Notes: generated from the sequence alone by a model not told the origin. Counted from the first letter of the stretch, positions 7,669-18,960 are shown. The stretch is DNA of 64,000 nucleotides from Streptomyces sp. P3 (GCA_016893485.2 JAFEKX020000001.1:558001-622000), one strand, 5' to 3'. Numbers and translations: made by a program.

Positions 7669-10277
7669 ATGCCCCACCCGGAAGACGACCACCACCCTCC
7701 CCGCCCCCGGACTGCCCCCGCTGTCCAGACGTGACCTGCTGCGTTGGGGAGGGGTGGCCGCCGCAGGGTGCCCTGGGCGTCCTCGGCCTCGACGGAACGG
7801 CGGCCCATGCCGCCCCCGCGTCGGTCCAGGCGGTGGCGTCGACGTTCACCCCGCTGCGCCCGCCCGCCACTCCACTCGCCGTGCGGTCCCCGTACCTGAC
7901 CACCTGGCTGGCCGGGGACAACCTGGCCGGCACCTGGCCCACCTTCTGGAACGGGCGGATCACCGCGCTGGCCGGCATCGCCCGCATCGACGGCACGCCG
8001 TACGTCTTCCTGGGCGCCCCGGCGCTGCCCGGCGGCCCCGCGCTCAGCACGATGACGCAGACGTCGCTGCAGCTCACGGCCACCCGGTCGATCTTCACGC
8101 TCACCGGTGGCGGTGTCACGCTGACGGTCACGTTCTTCTCGCCCGTGGACCTCGGCAATCTCCAGCGGCAGTGCGTGCCGTTGAGCTACATCAGCGTTCA
8201 GGCCGCCAGCGGTGACGGGGCGAGTCACACGGTGGACGTGCATGTCGACGCCTCCGCGGAGTGGGTGCACGGCGACAGTGCCACCCAGGTCACCTGGGCC
8301 AAGCAGGCGACCGCGAGCATGACCGCGCTGACCTGCCAGCCGGCCTCCCCGGGAGTGCTGGCCGAGAACAACGACCAGGCCTCGTGGGGTTCGCTGGTGC
8401 TGGCCGCCCCCACCGTGAGCGGGCTGACCTGGCAGATCGGCCAGGACACCGTCGTACGGGCCGCGTCCGCCGCGAACGGGACGCTGGCCGACACCTCCGA
8501 CACCGCGCAGCCCCGGGCGATCAACGACCGCTGGCCCGTGCTGGGCCTCAACCAGAACCTGGGCACCGTCACCGCGTCCGCCCCTTCGGCGGTGTTCCAG
8601 GTGGTCGTCGGCCATGTGCGCACCCCGGCGGTGAGCTACCTCGGCACCCGTCTGAACCCGTGGTGGACGCACAACTGGAGCTCGTGGACCGCCATGCTCG
8701 ACTGGTTCAACAGCGACCGCGCCGCCGCCCTGACCGCCGCCACCGCCTTCGACAAGGCGATCCACGACGACGCCGCGAGCGCGGCCGGCGGCGGTGACAC
8801 CGGCGAACGCTACGCGGCCGTCTGTGCCCTGGCGGTGCGTCAGGCCGTGGCGGGGACGGAACTCGTCGACCGGAACGGCTCGCCGTGGGCGATGCTCAAG
8901 GAGATCTCCTCCAACGGCAACTTCTCCACCGTGGACGTGACGTACCCGGCGTCCCCCGCGTACCTGCACCTCTCGCCCGCGTATCTGCGGCTGCTGCTCG
9001 AACCGCACTTCGACTACGCGGAGAAGCAGGGCTGGCCCAAGCCGTACGCCGAGCACGACCTCGGCTCCAGTTACCCGAACGCGACCGGGCACCTGGACGG
9101 CAACGAGGAGGCCATGCCGATCGAGGAGTCCGCCAACATGCTGATCATGGCGGCGGCCGTGGCCCAACGCCTTCCGGCAGCCGACGCGGCCTCCTTCGCG
9201 ACCACGCACTACGCGATCCTCCGCCAGTGGGCCGAGTACCTGGTGGCGAACGCGCTCGACCCCGAGAACCAGAACCAGACCGACGACTTCACCGGCTGGA
9301 TCGCCCACAGCGCCAACCTCGCGCTCAAGGGCCTCATCGGCATCGGCGCGATGAGCGTGGTGGCGAAGGCGGCGTCCAACTTCTCCGACGCCGCGCACTA
9401 CGAGGCCGTCGCCCGGGGCTACATCAGCCGGTGGGTCACCCTGGCCCAGGACTCGTCGGGCACGCACCTGAAACTCGCCTACGACCAGGACGGCACCTGG
9501 AGCCTGAAGTACAACGGCTACGCCGACCGCCTGCTGGGCGTGGACCTGGTGCCGACCGGGGTGGCCGCGCAGGAGGCCGCCTGGTACCTGTCCAAGGCGG
9601 GCACCTACGGCGTCGTGCTGGACCCGCGCAACGACTACACGAAGACCGACTGGGAGGTGTGGACCGCGGCCTGGCTGGCCGACCACGCCGACGTCCGCAC
9701 CATGCTGATCAACGGCGTCTACGGGTTCGCGAACAGCACGCCCTCGCGGGTGCCCTTCACCGACTGGTACGTCGTCGCCACCGGCGCCCAGCGAGGCTTC
9801 GCCGACCGGCCCGTGATCGGCGGTGTCCTCGCCCTGCTGAACGCCCCCGCGGCCGACTCCGTCTCCTGGAAACGTATCCAGAACAAGAACTCCGGCAAGC
9901 TGCTCGCCGTCAGCGGCATGTCCCTGGCCGACACCGCCGAGGTCACCCAGTACGAGGACAACGGCAGCGCCGACCACCTGTGGACGGTGGTGGACAACGG
10001 CGACGGCACCGTGAAGATCTACAACCGCAACAGCGGCAAGCTGCTCGCCGTCCACAACCAGAGCCTGGACGACGGCGCCCACGTCCAGCAGTACAACGAC
10101 AACGGCACCCAGGACCATCTCTGGCGGTTCGTCGACAACGGCGACGGCTGGACGAAGATCGTCAACGTGCGCAGCGGCAAGCTCATGGCCGTCGACGGCG
10201 CATCGCAGGCCAACGGCGCCCAGGTGACGCAGTGGAACGACAACGGCACCTCCGACCACCTCTGGCGGCTCGTCTGA
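7669..10277 (+). CDS. Tat-exported glutaminase-type (DUF5127/DUF4965/DUF1793) protein with ricin-like lectin repeats
   Basis: ATG 7669 follows a GAAGGAG site. After a shift near 7682 the frame reads LSRRDLLRWGGVAAAG, a twin-arginine signal. A second shift near 7770 leads into the long intact frame. Residues about 60-690 resemble the fungal GtaA-type glutaminase family (LTTWLAGDNLAGTWPTFWNG, HLDGNEEAMPIEESANMLIM). Residues 730-869 hold three repeats of about 45 residues, each with NxxSGKLLAV and DNGxxDHLW, typical of ricin B-like (CBM13-like) carbohydrate-binding modules. It is probably an extracellular hydrolase; the exact substrate cannot be read from sequence and glutaminase activity is only the family label. 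Confidence 0.75.
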
Positions 10278-10373
10278 CCCACCCCCACGGATGACATGAG
10301 CACACCACACCGGAGACCGGCGCCGCACAGATCCGCCCCTTTCCCGCCCCACCCGGAAACGAAGGAGCCTTCC

Positions 10374-11550
10374 ATGAGAAGCCCCACGAAACTCTGCCTG
10401 GGCCTGTCCGTCCTGCTGGCCCTGGGCACCGGAGCCCTGGGGGCCTGTCCCCGCCGCCGCCTCGGCGTCGCAGCCGACACCCTCGGCCAAGACCCTCTCC
10501 CCAGGGCTGACCAGCGCCCTCCAACGCGACCTCGGACTCACCGCGTCGCAGGCCCGGACACGGCTGATCCAGGAGGCCGCCGCCACGAAGCTCGCGCCTC
10601 GGGCCGAGCGGGCGGCAGGGCAGACCTTCGGCGGTTCCTGGTACGACGCGGCGCACGGCACCCTCGTCGTGGGGCTCACCGACACCGGCGGCGCCGCGGC
10701 CGATTCCGTACGGTCCACCGGCGCCACCGTCGTGCGGGTCGCGCACAGCGCACGCGCCCTGGACGCCACCAAGTCGACACTCGACGCCGTCGCCAAGGCG
10801 GACGGCGCCCCCTCGGCCGTCCAGAGCTGGCACGTCGACCCGCGCACCAGCAGGGTCGTGGCGGAGGTCCGCGAGGGAGCCGAACACAGCCCGGCCGTAA
10901 CGAAGTTCCTCGCCCCGGCGCGCACGAACGGACTGCTCACCATCAACAGCGTCGCCACGGCGCAGCGGCCGCAGACCTTCGCCGCGGGCACCGTCGGCGG
11001 TGACCCGTACTACATCAACGGCAACACCCGCTGTTCCATAGGCTTTTCCGTCGTCGGCGGCTTCGTCAGCGCCGGACACTGCGGAACGCCCGGCAGCTCG
11101 GTGGTCGGCTGGGACGGTTCGGCGATGGGCAGTTTCGCCGGCTCGTCCTTCCCGGGCAACGACTATTCGTACATCCGGATCGGCAACGGATGGTGGACCG
11201 TCCCGGTCGTGCTGGGCTGGGGCACCGTCAGCGACGTGCTGGTCCGCGGCTCCGGGGTGGCGCCGGTCGGCTCGTCGATCTGCCGCTCCGGCTCGACGAC
11301 CCACTGGCACTGCGGCACCGTGCTCACCCAGAACGAGACCGTCAACTACAGCCAGGGATCGGTCTACCAGCTGACCGGCACCAACGTCTGCGCCGAACCG
11401 GGCGACTCCGGCGGCTCGTTCATCACCGGCGACCAGGCCCAGGGCGTGACCTCCGGCGGCTGGGGCAACTGCACCAACGGTGGCCAGACCTGGTTCCAGC
11501 CGGTCAACGAGATCCTCAGCACCTACGGCCTGACCCTCGTGACCGCCTGA
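10374..11550 (+). CDS. Streptogrisin-like secreted serine protease (S1E), frameshifted in the signal region
   Basis: ATG 10374 has a GAAGGAG site and a signal peptide (SVLLALGTGALGA). A frameshift near 10445 follows, then the propeptide (ALQRDLGLTASQARTRLIQEA and an alpha-lytic-protease pro-domain, WYDAAHGTLVVGLTD). The mature chymotrypsin fold shows the triad His in VSAGHCG (about residue 234), Asp in GNDYSYIRI (about 262) and Ser in EPGDSGGS (about 344), with paired cysteines around them. Length of about 392 residues fits the propeptide-processed streptogrisin family. It would digest proteins outside the cell. It follows the glutaminase-type gene by 96 bases. Confidence 0.88.
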
Positions 11551-11568
11551 TCCACCAGGGAACCCCGT

Positions 11569-11605
11569 GCGCCCGGGCCGCGGAGACACACCGCATCCCG
11601 GGCGC
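11569..11605 (+). terminator. Possible terminator after the protease gene
   Basis: GCGCCCGGG (11569-11577) and CCCGGGCGC (11597-11605) are exact complements with a 19-base loop, 18 bases past the protease stop. The long loop lowers confidence. The rest of 11606-11835 shows no gene. Confidence 0.4.
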
Positions 11606-11835
11606 GCACCCAGGACCGCGGTGGCATCGGGGTTCGGCGCCCGAGGAGCCGAAGCCGTCGGGGTCACGGTGCGAGTACGTGTCCGTGGACCACGTGTGCG
11701 TTCGGGCGTGCACGCCGGACCCGTCACCCGCAGGTGCGACGAACCCCTGGGCTTCGGCGCCCACCGCATGTCCGGCCGTCGGGCCGGGCAGCACTGCGGC
11801 ACTCGACTCCGTGTCCGCCACCGAGGGAGCCGTAT

Positions 11836-12545
11836 GTGAGCGATGTCGTCTTCACGGCCGATTTCACCTCCGCCAGCCAATGGGTGGCAGGCCGTTCCTG
11901 GGCCTATCCCGACGGCGGCCCCACCAACCCCGGCGACAACAAGCTGGACCACCTCACCCCCGACCCGGCCTACTCCCGCACCGGTACCTTCCGCGCCACC
12001 CCAGGACCGACGGCTGGTGGGACACCGGGCTGCTGACCACCGAGGGAAGCGAGGAGGCCTTCACGGTCCGCACCGGGGACCGGCTCGAGGTCCGGGTGTG
12101 CCTGCCCACCGGGCTGGGTGCCTGGCCGGCGGTGTGGACCTGGCGCGACGGCGGCAACGAGGTCGACGTCTTCGAGTACCACCCCGACAACCCCGACCTG
12201 CTGGAGCTCACGAACCACGTACGCGAGGGACAGACGTACCTCCACCACCCGGCGGTGCGTCCGGGCGCGGTGGTCGACCTCGGCGTGACCTTCGGCCGGC
12301 GCAGCGTCGACTGGTCGCTGAACGGCACCCAGGTCTTCGCCGACGGCCGGGGCGTCGGCTCCCGCTGGTACGCCTACCTCGTCGTCAACCTCTCCGTCTG
12401 CGCCGGCCGCTACCACCCCGGCCCGGACCCCGGGACCACCGAACTGTCGTACCGCGTCGAGAACTTGACGGTACGTCGGCGCGTGATCCCGCACGCGGCG
12501 GAATCCCGTGACGACGACGCGGCTGCGGCCGGCACGGGGTCGTAG
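11836..12545 (+). CDS. GH16-like concanavalin-fold hydrolase (frameshifted)
   Basis: The start chosen is GTG 11836 after GAGGGAG; the ATG at 11834 is followed at once by a stop. The product of 236 residues has no signal peptide. It reads FTADFTSASQWVAGRSWAY, then after a shift near 12000 WWDTGLLTTEG and AWPAVWTWRDGGNEVDVFEYH. The segment EVDVFE at about residues 108-113 matches the ExDxxE catalytic pattern of GH16 beta-glucanases, with the first Glu as nucleophile and the last as acid/base. Later strands (VDLGVTFGRRSVDWSLNG) fit the same jelly-roll. Missing export signal and short length make a sugar-binding or intracellular role possible. Confidence 0.55.
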
Positions 12546-12560
12546 CCGGGACCGTCGGCG

Positions 12561-13577
12561 TCAGCCTCCGCTGCTCTCCCGGACCACGATTCGGTGCCCG
12601 ATCACCTCGTCCCGGTACGGGATGCCCGAGTCCGGGGTGTCGATGCGGTTCAGCAGGAGGGACACCGCCGTGCGGGCGATCTCCCGCTTGTCGGGCGAGA
12701 CGGTGGTGAGGCTGGGCACGCTGAAGCCGGTCGCCTCGATGCCGTCGAAGCCGACCACGTCCACCTCGTCGGACACCCGCACCCCGGCCTCGTACAGGCT
12801 TCGGAGGGCGCCGAGCGCCATGTTGTCGTTCAGGCACAGCAGTGCGTCGGGCCGGGTTCCGTCCCGCATCAGCCGGGCCGCCGCCTCGGCGCCGTCCCGC
12901 CAGTGGTAGGCCTCCACCGGCACCACCAGACCGGCGTCGAAGGGCAGGCCCGCCGACGCCAGCGCCTGGCGGTAGCCGTCGGTGCGCAGCCGGTCGGTGC
13001 CCTGCTGGCCGCGCACCGCGCCGCCGACCACCGCGATACGACGGCGCCCGCGGGACAGCAGGTGCTCGGTGGCCTCCCGCGCGGCGCGGACGTTGTCGAT
13101 GCCGACGTGGTCGGTGTGTCCCTCGGCGGAGCGTTCACCGAGCAGTACCACGGGCATCCGGCGGTCGCGGGTGGCGAGGTCGCGGGGCAGCAGGGAGAGC
13201 GGGCTGAGGATGACGCCGTCGCAGAACTGGGTGTCGAAGCCGTGCAGCGCGGCCAGTTCGCGGTCGCGTTCCGCTCCGGTCTGGTGGATCAGCACGGTCC
13301 GGCCGTTGCTCCCCGCCGCCTCCATGATGTGCCGGGCCAGCTCGGAGAAGTAGGCGACGTCGAGCTCGGGCACCGCGAGGGTGATCATGCCCGTGCGGCC
13401 CTGGCGCAACTGTCGGCCCGCGATGTTGACGCGGTAGCCGAGGGCGTCGATCGCCTCGCGGACGACCGTGCGCGTCTGCTCCGAGACGTGCTCGAAGTCG
13501 TTGATCACGTTGGAGACGGTCTTGGGCGAGACGCCGGCGTACTCCGCCACGTCCTTGATCCTCGGTCTGGCCGCCAC
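12561..13577 (-). CDS. LacI-family repressor of the adjacent carbohydrate regulon
   Basis: GTG 13577 is chosen because GGAAGG lies just upstream and the HTH begins at once (RIKDVAEYAGVSPKTVSNVIND), followed by the hinge helix (NIAGRQLRQGRTG) and a periplasmic-binding-protein-like sensor domain ending RIVVRESSGG. Length is 338 residues, intact. It is divergent from the GH2 gene; a perfect TTACATCGATGTAA palindrome lies between them and a second copy lies before the sugar-binding protein gene. LacI proteins typically bind such CG-centred palindromes and release on binding a sugar. The assignment of these operators to this repressor is inference from position. Confidence 0.88.
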   Translation of the reverse strand: MAARPRIKDVAEYAGVSPKTVSNVINDFEHVSEQTRTVVREAIDALGYRVNIAGRQLRQGRTGMITLAVPELDVAYFSELARHIMEAAGSNGRTVLIHQTGAERDRELAALHGFDTQFCDGVILSPLSLLPRDLATRDRRMPVVLLGERSAEGHTDHVGIDNVRAAREATEHLLSRGRRRIAVVGGAVRGQQGTDRLRTDGYRQALASAGLPFDAGLVVPVEAYHWRDGAEAAARLMRDGTRPDALLCLNDNMALGALRSLYEAGVRVSDEVDVVGFDGIEATGFSVPSLTTVSPDKREIARTAVSLLLNRIDTPDSGIPYRDEVIGHRIVVRESSGG

Positions 13578-13668
13578 GCTGCCCTTCCTTCCGAACCTGC
13601 TTGATCGTACCGACCGTTGCGCATCGCTTTCCGGCCAGTCGTTCGCGCACAAACTGCGTCCGAGCTAT

Positions 13669-13682
13669 TTACATCGATGTAA
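13669..13682. promoter_or_regulatory. Palindromic operator TTACATCGATGTAA, copy 1
   Basis: A perfect 14-bp palindrome with a central CG lies between the LacI gene and the GH2 gene, 92 bases before the repressor start codon and 70 bases before the GH2 start. The identical sequence occurs at 15631-15644. This is the layout expected for an autoregulated LacI repressor that also controls the divergent enzyme gene. Confidence 0.78.
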
Positions 13683-13752
13683 TCGACATGGTGCCATGAC
13701 CCCGCACGACCTCCACCACGCACCGACCTGCACTCTCGTCACGAGGAGCACC

Positions 13753-15603
13753 ATGCCCGACCCGTACCTCGCGGACGCGCCACCCCGCCCCGAGTACCCC
13801 AGGCCGCAGTTCACGCGGGACGCCTGGCTGAATCTCAACGGCGAGTGGCAGTTCGAGACCGACCGGTCCGACAGCGGCCTGGAACGCGGCCTGACCGACC
13901 GCGAACTGACCGGCCGCATCCTCGTCCCGTTCTGCCCGGAGTCCGAGCTGTCGGGCATCGCGGAGACGGACTTCCTGGAGGCCGTCTGGTACCGGCGCAC
14001 GGTGACCGTGCCCGCCGAGTGGGCCGACGCCCGGGTCCTCCTGCACTTCGGGGCGGTCGACCACGACACCACGGTGTGGGCGGGCGGCCAGGAGGTCGCC
14101 CGGCACCGCGGCGGGTTCACCCCGTTCACCGCCGACCTCGGCGACGTGGCCGTGCCCGGCGAGGAACTGACCCTCGTGGTGCGCGCCCGGGACAGCCGCC
14201 ACACCGTGCAGGCCCGCGGCAAGCAGGCCACCTGGTACGCCAACTCGCACTGCCACTACACCCGGACCACCGGCATCTGGCAGACCGTGTGGCTGGAGCC
14301 GGTCCCCGCGCCGTAGCCCTGCGCCGCCCCCGCATCACACCCGACCTGGCCACGGGGTCCTTCCTGGTCGAGCTGCCGCTGTCGGCGAACGTCGCCGGGC
14401 ACCGGGTGCGCGCCACGCTGAGCGACGCCGACGGCATGGTCGTCACCGCCGAGGGCCGGGCGGACCTGGACCTGTGCCCGCGCCTGGTGCTCACCGTCCC
14501 CGAGAGCCGCCTGCGGACCTGGTCACCGGCCGACCCGCATCTGTACGACCTCGCCCTGGAACTCCTCGGCCCGGACGGCGAGGTCGTCGACACCGCCGGG
14601 TCCTACGCCGGCCTGCGCTCGGTCTCCGTGCGCGGCAAGGAGCTGCTGCTCAACGGCGAACGCGTCTTCCAGCGGCTGGTGCTGGACCAGGGCTACTACC
14701 CGGACGGGCTGATGACCGCGCCCACCGACGCCGCACTGCTGCGCGACATCGAGTTGGGGATCGCGGCCGGGTTCAACGGCGCCCGGCTGCACCAGAAGGT
14801 GTTCGAGGAGCGGTACCTCTACCACGCCGACCGGCTCGGCTACCTGGTGTGGGGCGAGTTCGGCGACTGGGGCTGCGAGACCGGGGTCCGCGACGACAAC
14901 CAGCGCCCGGACGCCTCGTTCATCACGCAGTGGCTGGAGGCGCTGGAGCGGGACCACTCGCATCCCTCGATCGTCGGCTGGTGCCCACTGAACGAGACGT
15001 ACCAGAACCTGCACGACCGCATCACCGTGCTGGACGACGTCACCCGGGGCATGTTCCTCGCCACCAAGCAGGCGGACCCGACCCGGCCGGTCGTCGACGC
15101 CTCCGGCTACGCGCACCGGGTGCCGGAGACCGACGTCTACGACTCGCACTGCTACGAGCAGGACCCGGTGGCGTTCGCCAAGATCATGGCCGGGCTCGCC
15201 GAGGACCGGCCGTACGTCAACACCGGCCCTGAGGGCCGCACGTGGTCGGTGCCGTATCGCGGACAGCCGTATTTCTGCAGCGAGTTCGGCGGGATCTGGT
15301 GGGACCCGGAGACCGTCGCCGCGGCCGGTGACGACACCTCCGACTCGTGGGGGTACGGCGAACGGCCGCGTACCGAGGGAGGAGTTCGTGGAGCGGTTCC
15401 GCGGTCTGACCGGCGTGCTGCTCGGCGACCCCGGGATGTTCGGCTACTGCTACACGCAGCTCACCGACGTCTTCCAGGAACGCAACGGCGTCTACCGCTT
15501 CGACCGCTCCGAGAAGGCCGACACCGCGCAGTTGCGCGCGGCCCAGCTGCGCCCCGCGGCGTACGAGGAGACGACACAGCACCCGAGTCCCCGCTCCGAG
15601 TGA
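13753..15603 (+). CDS. Glycoside hydrolase family 2 enzyme (frameshifted twice)
   Basis: ATG 13753 follows GAGGAG. The N-terminal sugar-binding jelly-roll reads WLNLNGEWQFETD and FLEAVWYRRTVTVP. A shift near 14313 leads to the Ig-like domain and the TIM barrel (LLLNGERVFQRLVLDQGYYPDG, NGARLHQKVFEERYLYHADRLGYLVWGE). The acid/base is the Glu in CPLNETYQ (about residue 413) and the nucleophile the Glu in FCSEFGG (about 510). A further shift near 15370 precedes the C-terminal EEFVERFRGLTG...YTQLTDVFQE. No signal peptide is seen, so it acts on sugars imported by the ABC system that follows. Beta-galactosidase, beta-glucuronidase or related activity cannot be separated by eye. Confidence 0.82.
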
Positions 15604-15630
15604 GCGGACGCACCGCACGCTGCTCAAGAT

Positions 15631-15644
15631 TTACATCGATGTAA
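15631..15644. promoter_or_regulatory. Palindromic operator TTACATCGATGTAA, copy 2
   Basis: Identical to the copy at 13669-13682 and placed 74 bases before the sugar-binding-protein start. It would put the transporter operon under the same repressor as the GH2 gene. Confidence 0.78.
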
Positions 15645-15717
15645 GAACGCATGGTGGGCGACGTCGCCGCACGGACCGCAGTGTCCGACGCGTCGCCGCC
15701 CACCGGGAAGGAAGCAC

Positions 15718-17065
15718 ATGACCGGCACACCCGCCCAGGTCCCGCCCCGCGGACCGACCAGACGCCGTGTCCTCACGACAGCTCTCGCCGCCGGCGCCGC
15801 GGCCCTCGGCGCCGGGGCGCTCAGCGGCTGCGGATCGGCTCTCGCGGCCGACGACGGGTCGACGGTCCGGCTGTGGGACCTGTTCAGCGGAGCCGACGGC
15901 GGTCTCCTCAACGAGATGGTGACCAAGGCGCGGCCCGACATGCCGGGCACGCACATCGAGCGCACCGTCCTCGAGTGGGGCACCCCCTACTACACCAAGC
16001 TCGCCATGGCCTCCGCCGGTGGTCGCGGGCCCGATGTGGCCGTCTCGCACATGTCCCGGCTCGCCGGGTACGCCCCCACCGGGCTGCTGGACCCGTGGGA
16101 CATGGACGTCCTGGCCGAGTACGGCATCGCCCGGCACGACTTCGCGGACGCGGTGTGGTCACGCACCCAGTTCGACGGCCACACCTACGCCGTCCCGCTG
16201 GACACCCACCCCTTCATCGTCTTCTACCACCAGGAACCGGCGAAGAAGGCGGGCCTGCTGACCGCCGACGGCACGCTGGACGCGGACGCGTTCTCCTCCC
16301 CGGCCGGCTTCCTGGCGGCGGGGAAGGAACTGGCCAAGGCGTCCGGCAAACAGGGCATCGCGTTCGGCTACGTCACCGACACCGCACAATGCTGGCGGCT
16401 GTTCTACGGCCTGTACCGGCAGACCGGCGGCCGGTTCGAGCTGCCCGCGGGCGGACCGGCCGAGGTGGACGAGGACCGGATGGCCGAGGTGATCGCCTTC
16501 ATGGCCAAGGTGGTCGACGGCAAGGTGAACCCGAAGAGCCTCGACTACGCGTCCGCGATCGCCTCCTTCGTCAACAACCAGACGGCGATGATCCTCTCCG
16601 GCGAGTGGGAACTGGGCACCTTCCGCGCGGGCGACAAGAACGTCGGCGCGGCGCCCTTCCCGACGGTGTTCGGCACTCCGGCCGTCTACGCCGACTCGCA
16701 CTCCTTCGTCCTCCCCCCACCGCGACCACCCGGACGAGGAGCACCGCCGGCGCACCCACCAGGCGGTGGCCGCGCTGCTGAAGGCCGGTCAGATCTGGGC
16801 CACCGCGGGGCACATCCCCGCGTTCCAGCCGGTGACCCGGACCGCCGCCTACGCGGCACTCCAGCCGCAGGCGCACTACGCCCAGGCCGCCGGTCATGTC
16901 GTACTCGACCCGTCGGTGTGGTTCGCCGGGGCGGGCTCCGACTTCCAGAACGCCATGTGCCAGGTCCTCCAGCAGGCCCTGCTCGGCGACACCAGCCCGG
17001 ACCGCGCGGCCCGCGCGCTGACCCGGCGTCTGAACACCTTCCTCTCCAAGCCCAGCCCGGCCTGA
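15718..17065 (+). CDS. ABC sugar-binding lipoprotein (frameshifted)
   Basis: ATG 15718 follows GGAAGGA. The N-terminus has arginines (RGPTRRRVLTTAL), a hydrophobic stretch and a lipobox LSGCG, so it is a lipid-anchored, possibly Tat-exported solute-binding protein. The body is of the family 1 (MalE-like) type: SHMSRLAGYAPTGLLDPWD, TYAVPLDTHPFIVFYH, NNQTAMILSGEWELG. A frame change near 16715 precedes EEHRRRTHQAVAALLKAG and IPAFQPVTRTAAYAAL. Length of about 449 residues is normal. It heads an operon with two permeases and delivers a sugar, presumably the one sensed by the upstream LacI repressor. Confidence 0.86.
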
Positions 17066-17100
17066 TCCGGCCGCGAACCATCCGCGCAGGAGGCACAACG

Positions 17101-18007
17101 ATGTCCTCTCCTCTCCCCCGTCCCGGACCGGGACGCTCACCGCGCGCCGGATCCTCTCTCCCGGCCTGCTGTTCGCCCTCCCCTTTCTGATCCTGTTCGC
17201 CCTCTTCATGGTCTGGCCGCTCGTCCAGGGACTGTGGATGAGCCTCACCGACACCTCGCTGTCGGCCCACACGCCGAGCTTCGTCGGCCTGGACAACTTC
17301 TCGGAGGCACTGCGGGACGCCGAGATGTGGCGGGCGCTCGGCCACACGGTGTGGTTCACCGTGCTGTCGACCGTCCCGCTGGTCGTCGTCGCGCTCGGCA
17401 TGGCGCTGCTGGTCCACACCGGTCTGCCCGGTCAGTGGGTGTGGCGGCTGGCGTTCTTCGCGCCGTACCTGCTGCCTGTCGGTGTGGTGAGCCTGCTGTG
17501 GGTCTGGCTCTTCCAAGGCGATCTCGGCCTGTACAACCAGCTGTTGAACGCGGTGGGCCTCGACTCGGTGGCCTGGCTGAGCGACAAGTCGGTCGCGATG
17601 TGGGCGATCGTGCTGACCACCCTGTGGTGGACCGTCGGCTTCAACTTCCTGCTGTACCTGGCGGCCCTCCAGTCGGTGCCGGACCACCTGTACGAGGCGG
17701 CGGCGATCGACGGCGCGGGCGCCTGGCGGCGGCTTTTCTCCATCACGCTGCCGCAGCTGAGCCGGATCACGGTGGTCGTCACCGTGTGCTGCAGATCCTG
17801 GCCTCGCTGAAGGTCTTCGACCAGATCTACCTGCTGACCAAGGGCGGTCCGGACAACTCCACGCGCCCGGTCATCGAGTACATGTACGACGTCGGCTTCA
17901 CCGGTTACCGGCTCGGCTACGCCTCGGCGATCAGTTACGTGTTCTTCGCCCTCGTCATCCTCGCCTCCGCGGCGCAGTACGCCGCCCTCCGCCGCCGGGA
18001 GAAGTGA
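17101..18007 (+). CDS. ABC sugar permease 1, MalF/UgpA type (frameshifted)
   Basis: ATG 17101 lies 36 bases after the binding-protein gene. A shift within the first 20 codons leads to RILSPGLLFALPFLILFALFMVWP. Six membrane segments can be seen (for example VLSTVPLVVVALGMALLV, LAFFAPYLLPVGVVSLLWVW). The EAA loop that docks the ATPase reads EAAAIDGAGAWRRLFSITLP. A second shift near 17785 leads to ASLKVFDQIYLLTKGGPDN, a hallmark of this family. It forms half of the inner-membrane channel with the next gene. No ATPase gene is nearby, as is common in Streptomyces, where a shared MsiK ATPase serves many sugar importers. Confidence 0.86.
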
Positions 18008-18009
18008 CC

Positions 18010-18960
18010 ATGACCTCCACCACCGAACTGCCCCTTCCCCGGCCGGAGTCCGCGCCCCGCTCGCCGGTCATCCGCGAGGTGGCGGCCCGCCGGTACCGCG
18101 CCGAGGCCCGCCGAACCCATCTCTCCCTGGGCGAGAGCCGCACCGCCCGGACGCTCACGTTCACGGCGCTGACCGTCCTGGCGCTGCTGTGGCTGCTGCC
18201 GATGGCCTGGGGTCTGCTGACGGCGTTCAAGTCGGAGCAGGACGCGAGCGACCCGGTGCACTGGCTGTGGCCGAAGCACGGGTTCACCTTGTCCGGTTTC
18301 CGGAGCGTGTGGGACCGCGGCGAGCTGCCGCTGTGGATGTTCAACAGCTTCCTGGTCGCGGCCGTCGTCACGGTGATCACGGTGGCGGTGTCCGCGATGG
18401 CCGGCTACGCCTTCTCCAGAACCCGCTTCACCGGCCGCAGATGGCTGTTCACGATCACGGTGGCGGCCGTCCCTGGTGCCGCCGCAGATGCTGATCGTGC
18501 CGTGGTTCCAGCAGATGCTGACCCTGAACCTGCTCGACACCTACGCGGCGGTGATCCTCCCGCAGACGGTGGCACCGGTCATGGTGTTCATCCTGAAGAA
18601 GCACTTCGACTCCCTGCCAAAGGAGTTGGAGGAGGCGGCCCGCATCGACGGCGCGGGGCACATCCGGATCTTCTGGTCCGTGCTGCTGCCGCTGTCCCGT
18701 CCGATGCTGTCGGCGGTGGCGATCTTCGTGTTCATCGGGGCCTGGAACAACTTCCTGTGGCCCTTCGTCTCCACTTCGGACCCCGACCTGATGACCCTGC
18801 CCGTCGGCATCACGTCGGTGAAGGACGCCTACGGCGTCCAGTACGCGCAGTCGATGGCGTCGGCCGTGCTGGCCGCCCCCTGCCGCTGGTGGTCGTCTTC
18901 CTGTTCTTCCAGCGGCACATCGTCAAGTCCGTCGCCACGACGGGCCTCGGCGGCCAGTGA
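18010..18960 (+). CDS. ABC sugar permease 2, MalG/UgpE type (frameshifted)
   Basis: ATG 18010 is preferred because GGGAG lies 8 bases upstream; a GTG at 18004 overlaps the previous stop and is the alternative. It has a long basic N-terminal tail, then TLTFTALTVLALLWLLPMAW and further helices. Shifts near 18475 and 18885 join PQMLIVPWFQQMLTLNLLDTY, the EAA loop (ELEEAARIDGAGHIRIFWSVLLP) and the terminal VVFLFFQRHIVKSV. It pairs with permease 1. Confidence 0.86.
   Translation: MTSTTELPLPRPESAPRSPVIREVAARRYRAEARRTHLSLGESRTARTLTFTALTVLALLWLLPMAWGLLTAFKSEQDASDPVHWLWPKHGFTLSGFRSVWDRGELPLWMFNSFLVAAVVTVITVAVSAMAGYAFSRTRFTGRRWLFTITVAAVPGAAADADRAVVPADADPEPARHLRGGDPPADGGTGHGVHPEEALRLPAKGVGGGGPHRRRGAHPDLLVRAAAAVPSDAVGGGDLRVHRGLEQLPVALRLHFGPRPDDPARRHHVGEGRLRRPVRAVDGVGRAGRPLPLVVVFLFFQRHIVKSVATTGLGGQ

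Noticed and set aside
7500..10991. Minus-strand open frame of 1163 codons
   Set aside because: It is an antisense reading of the glutaminase-type and protease genes, rich in low-complexity Gly/Val/Arg text, as GC-rich DNA often gives.
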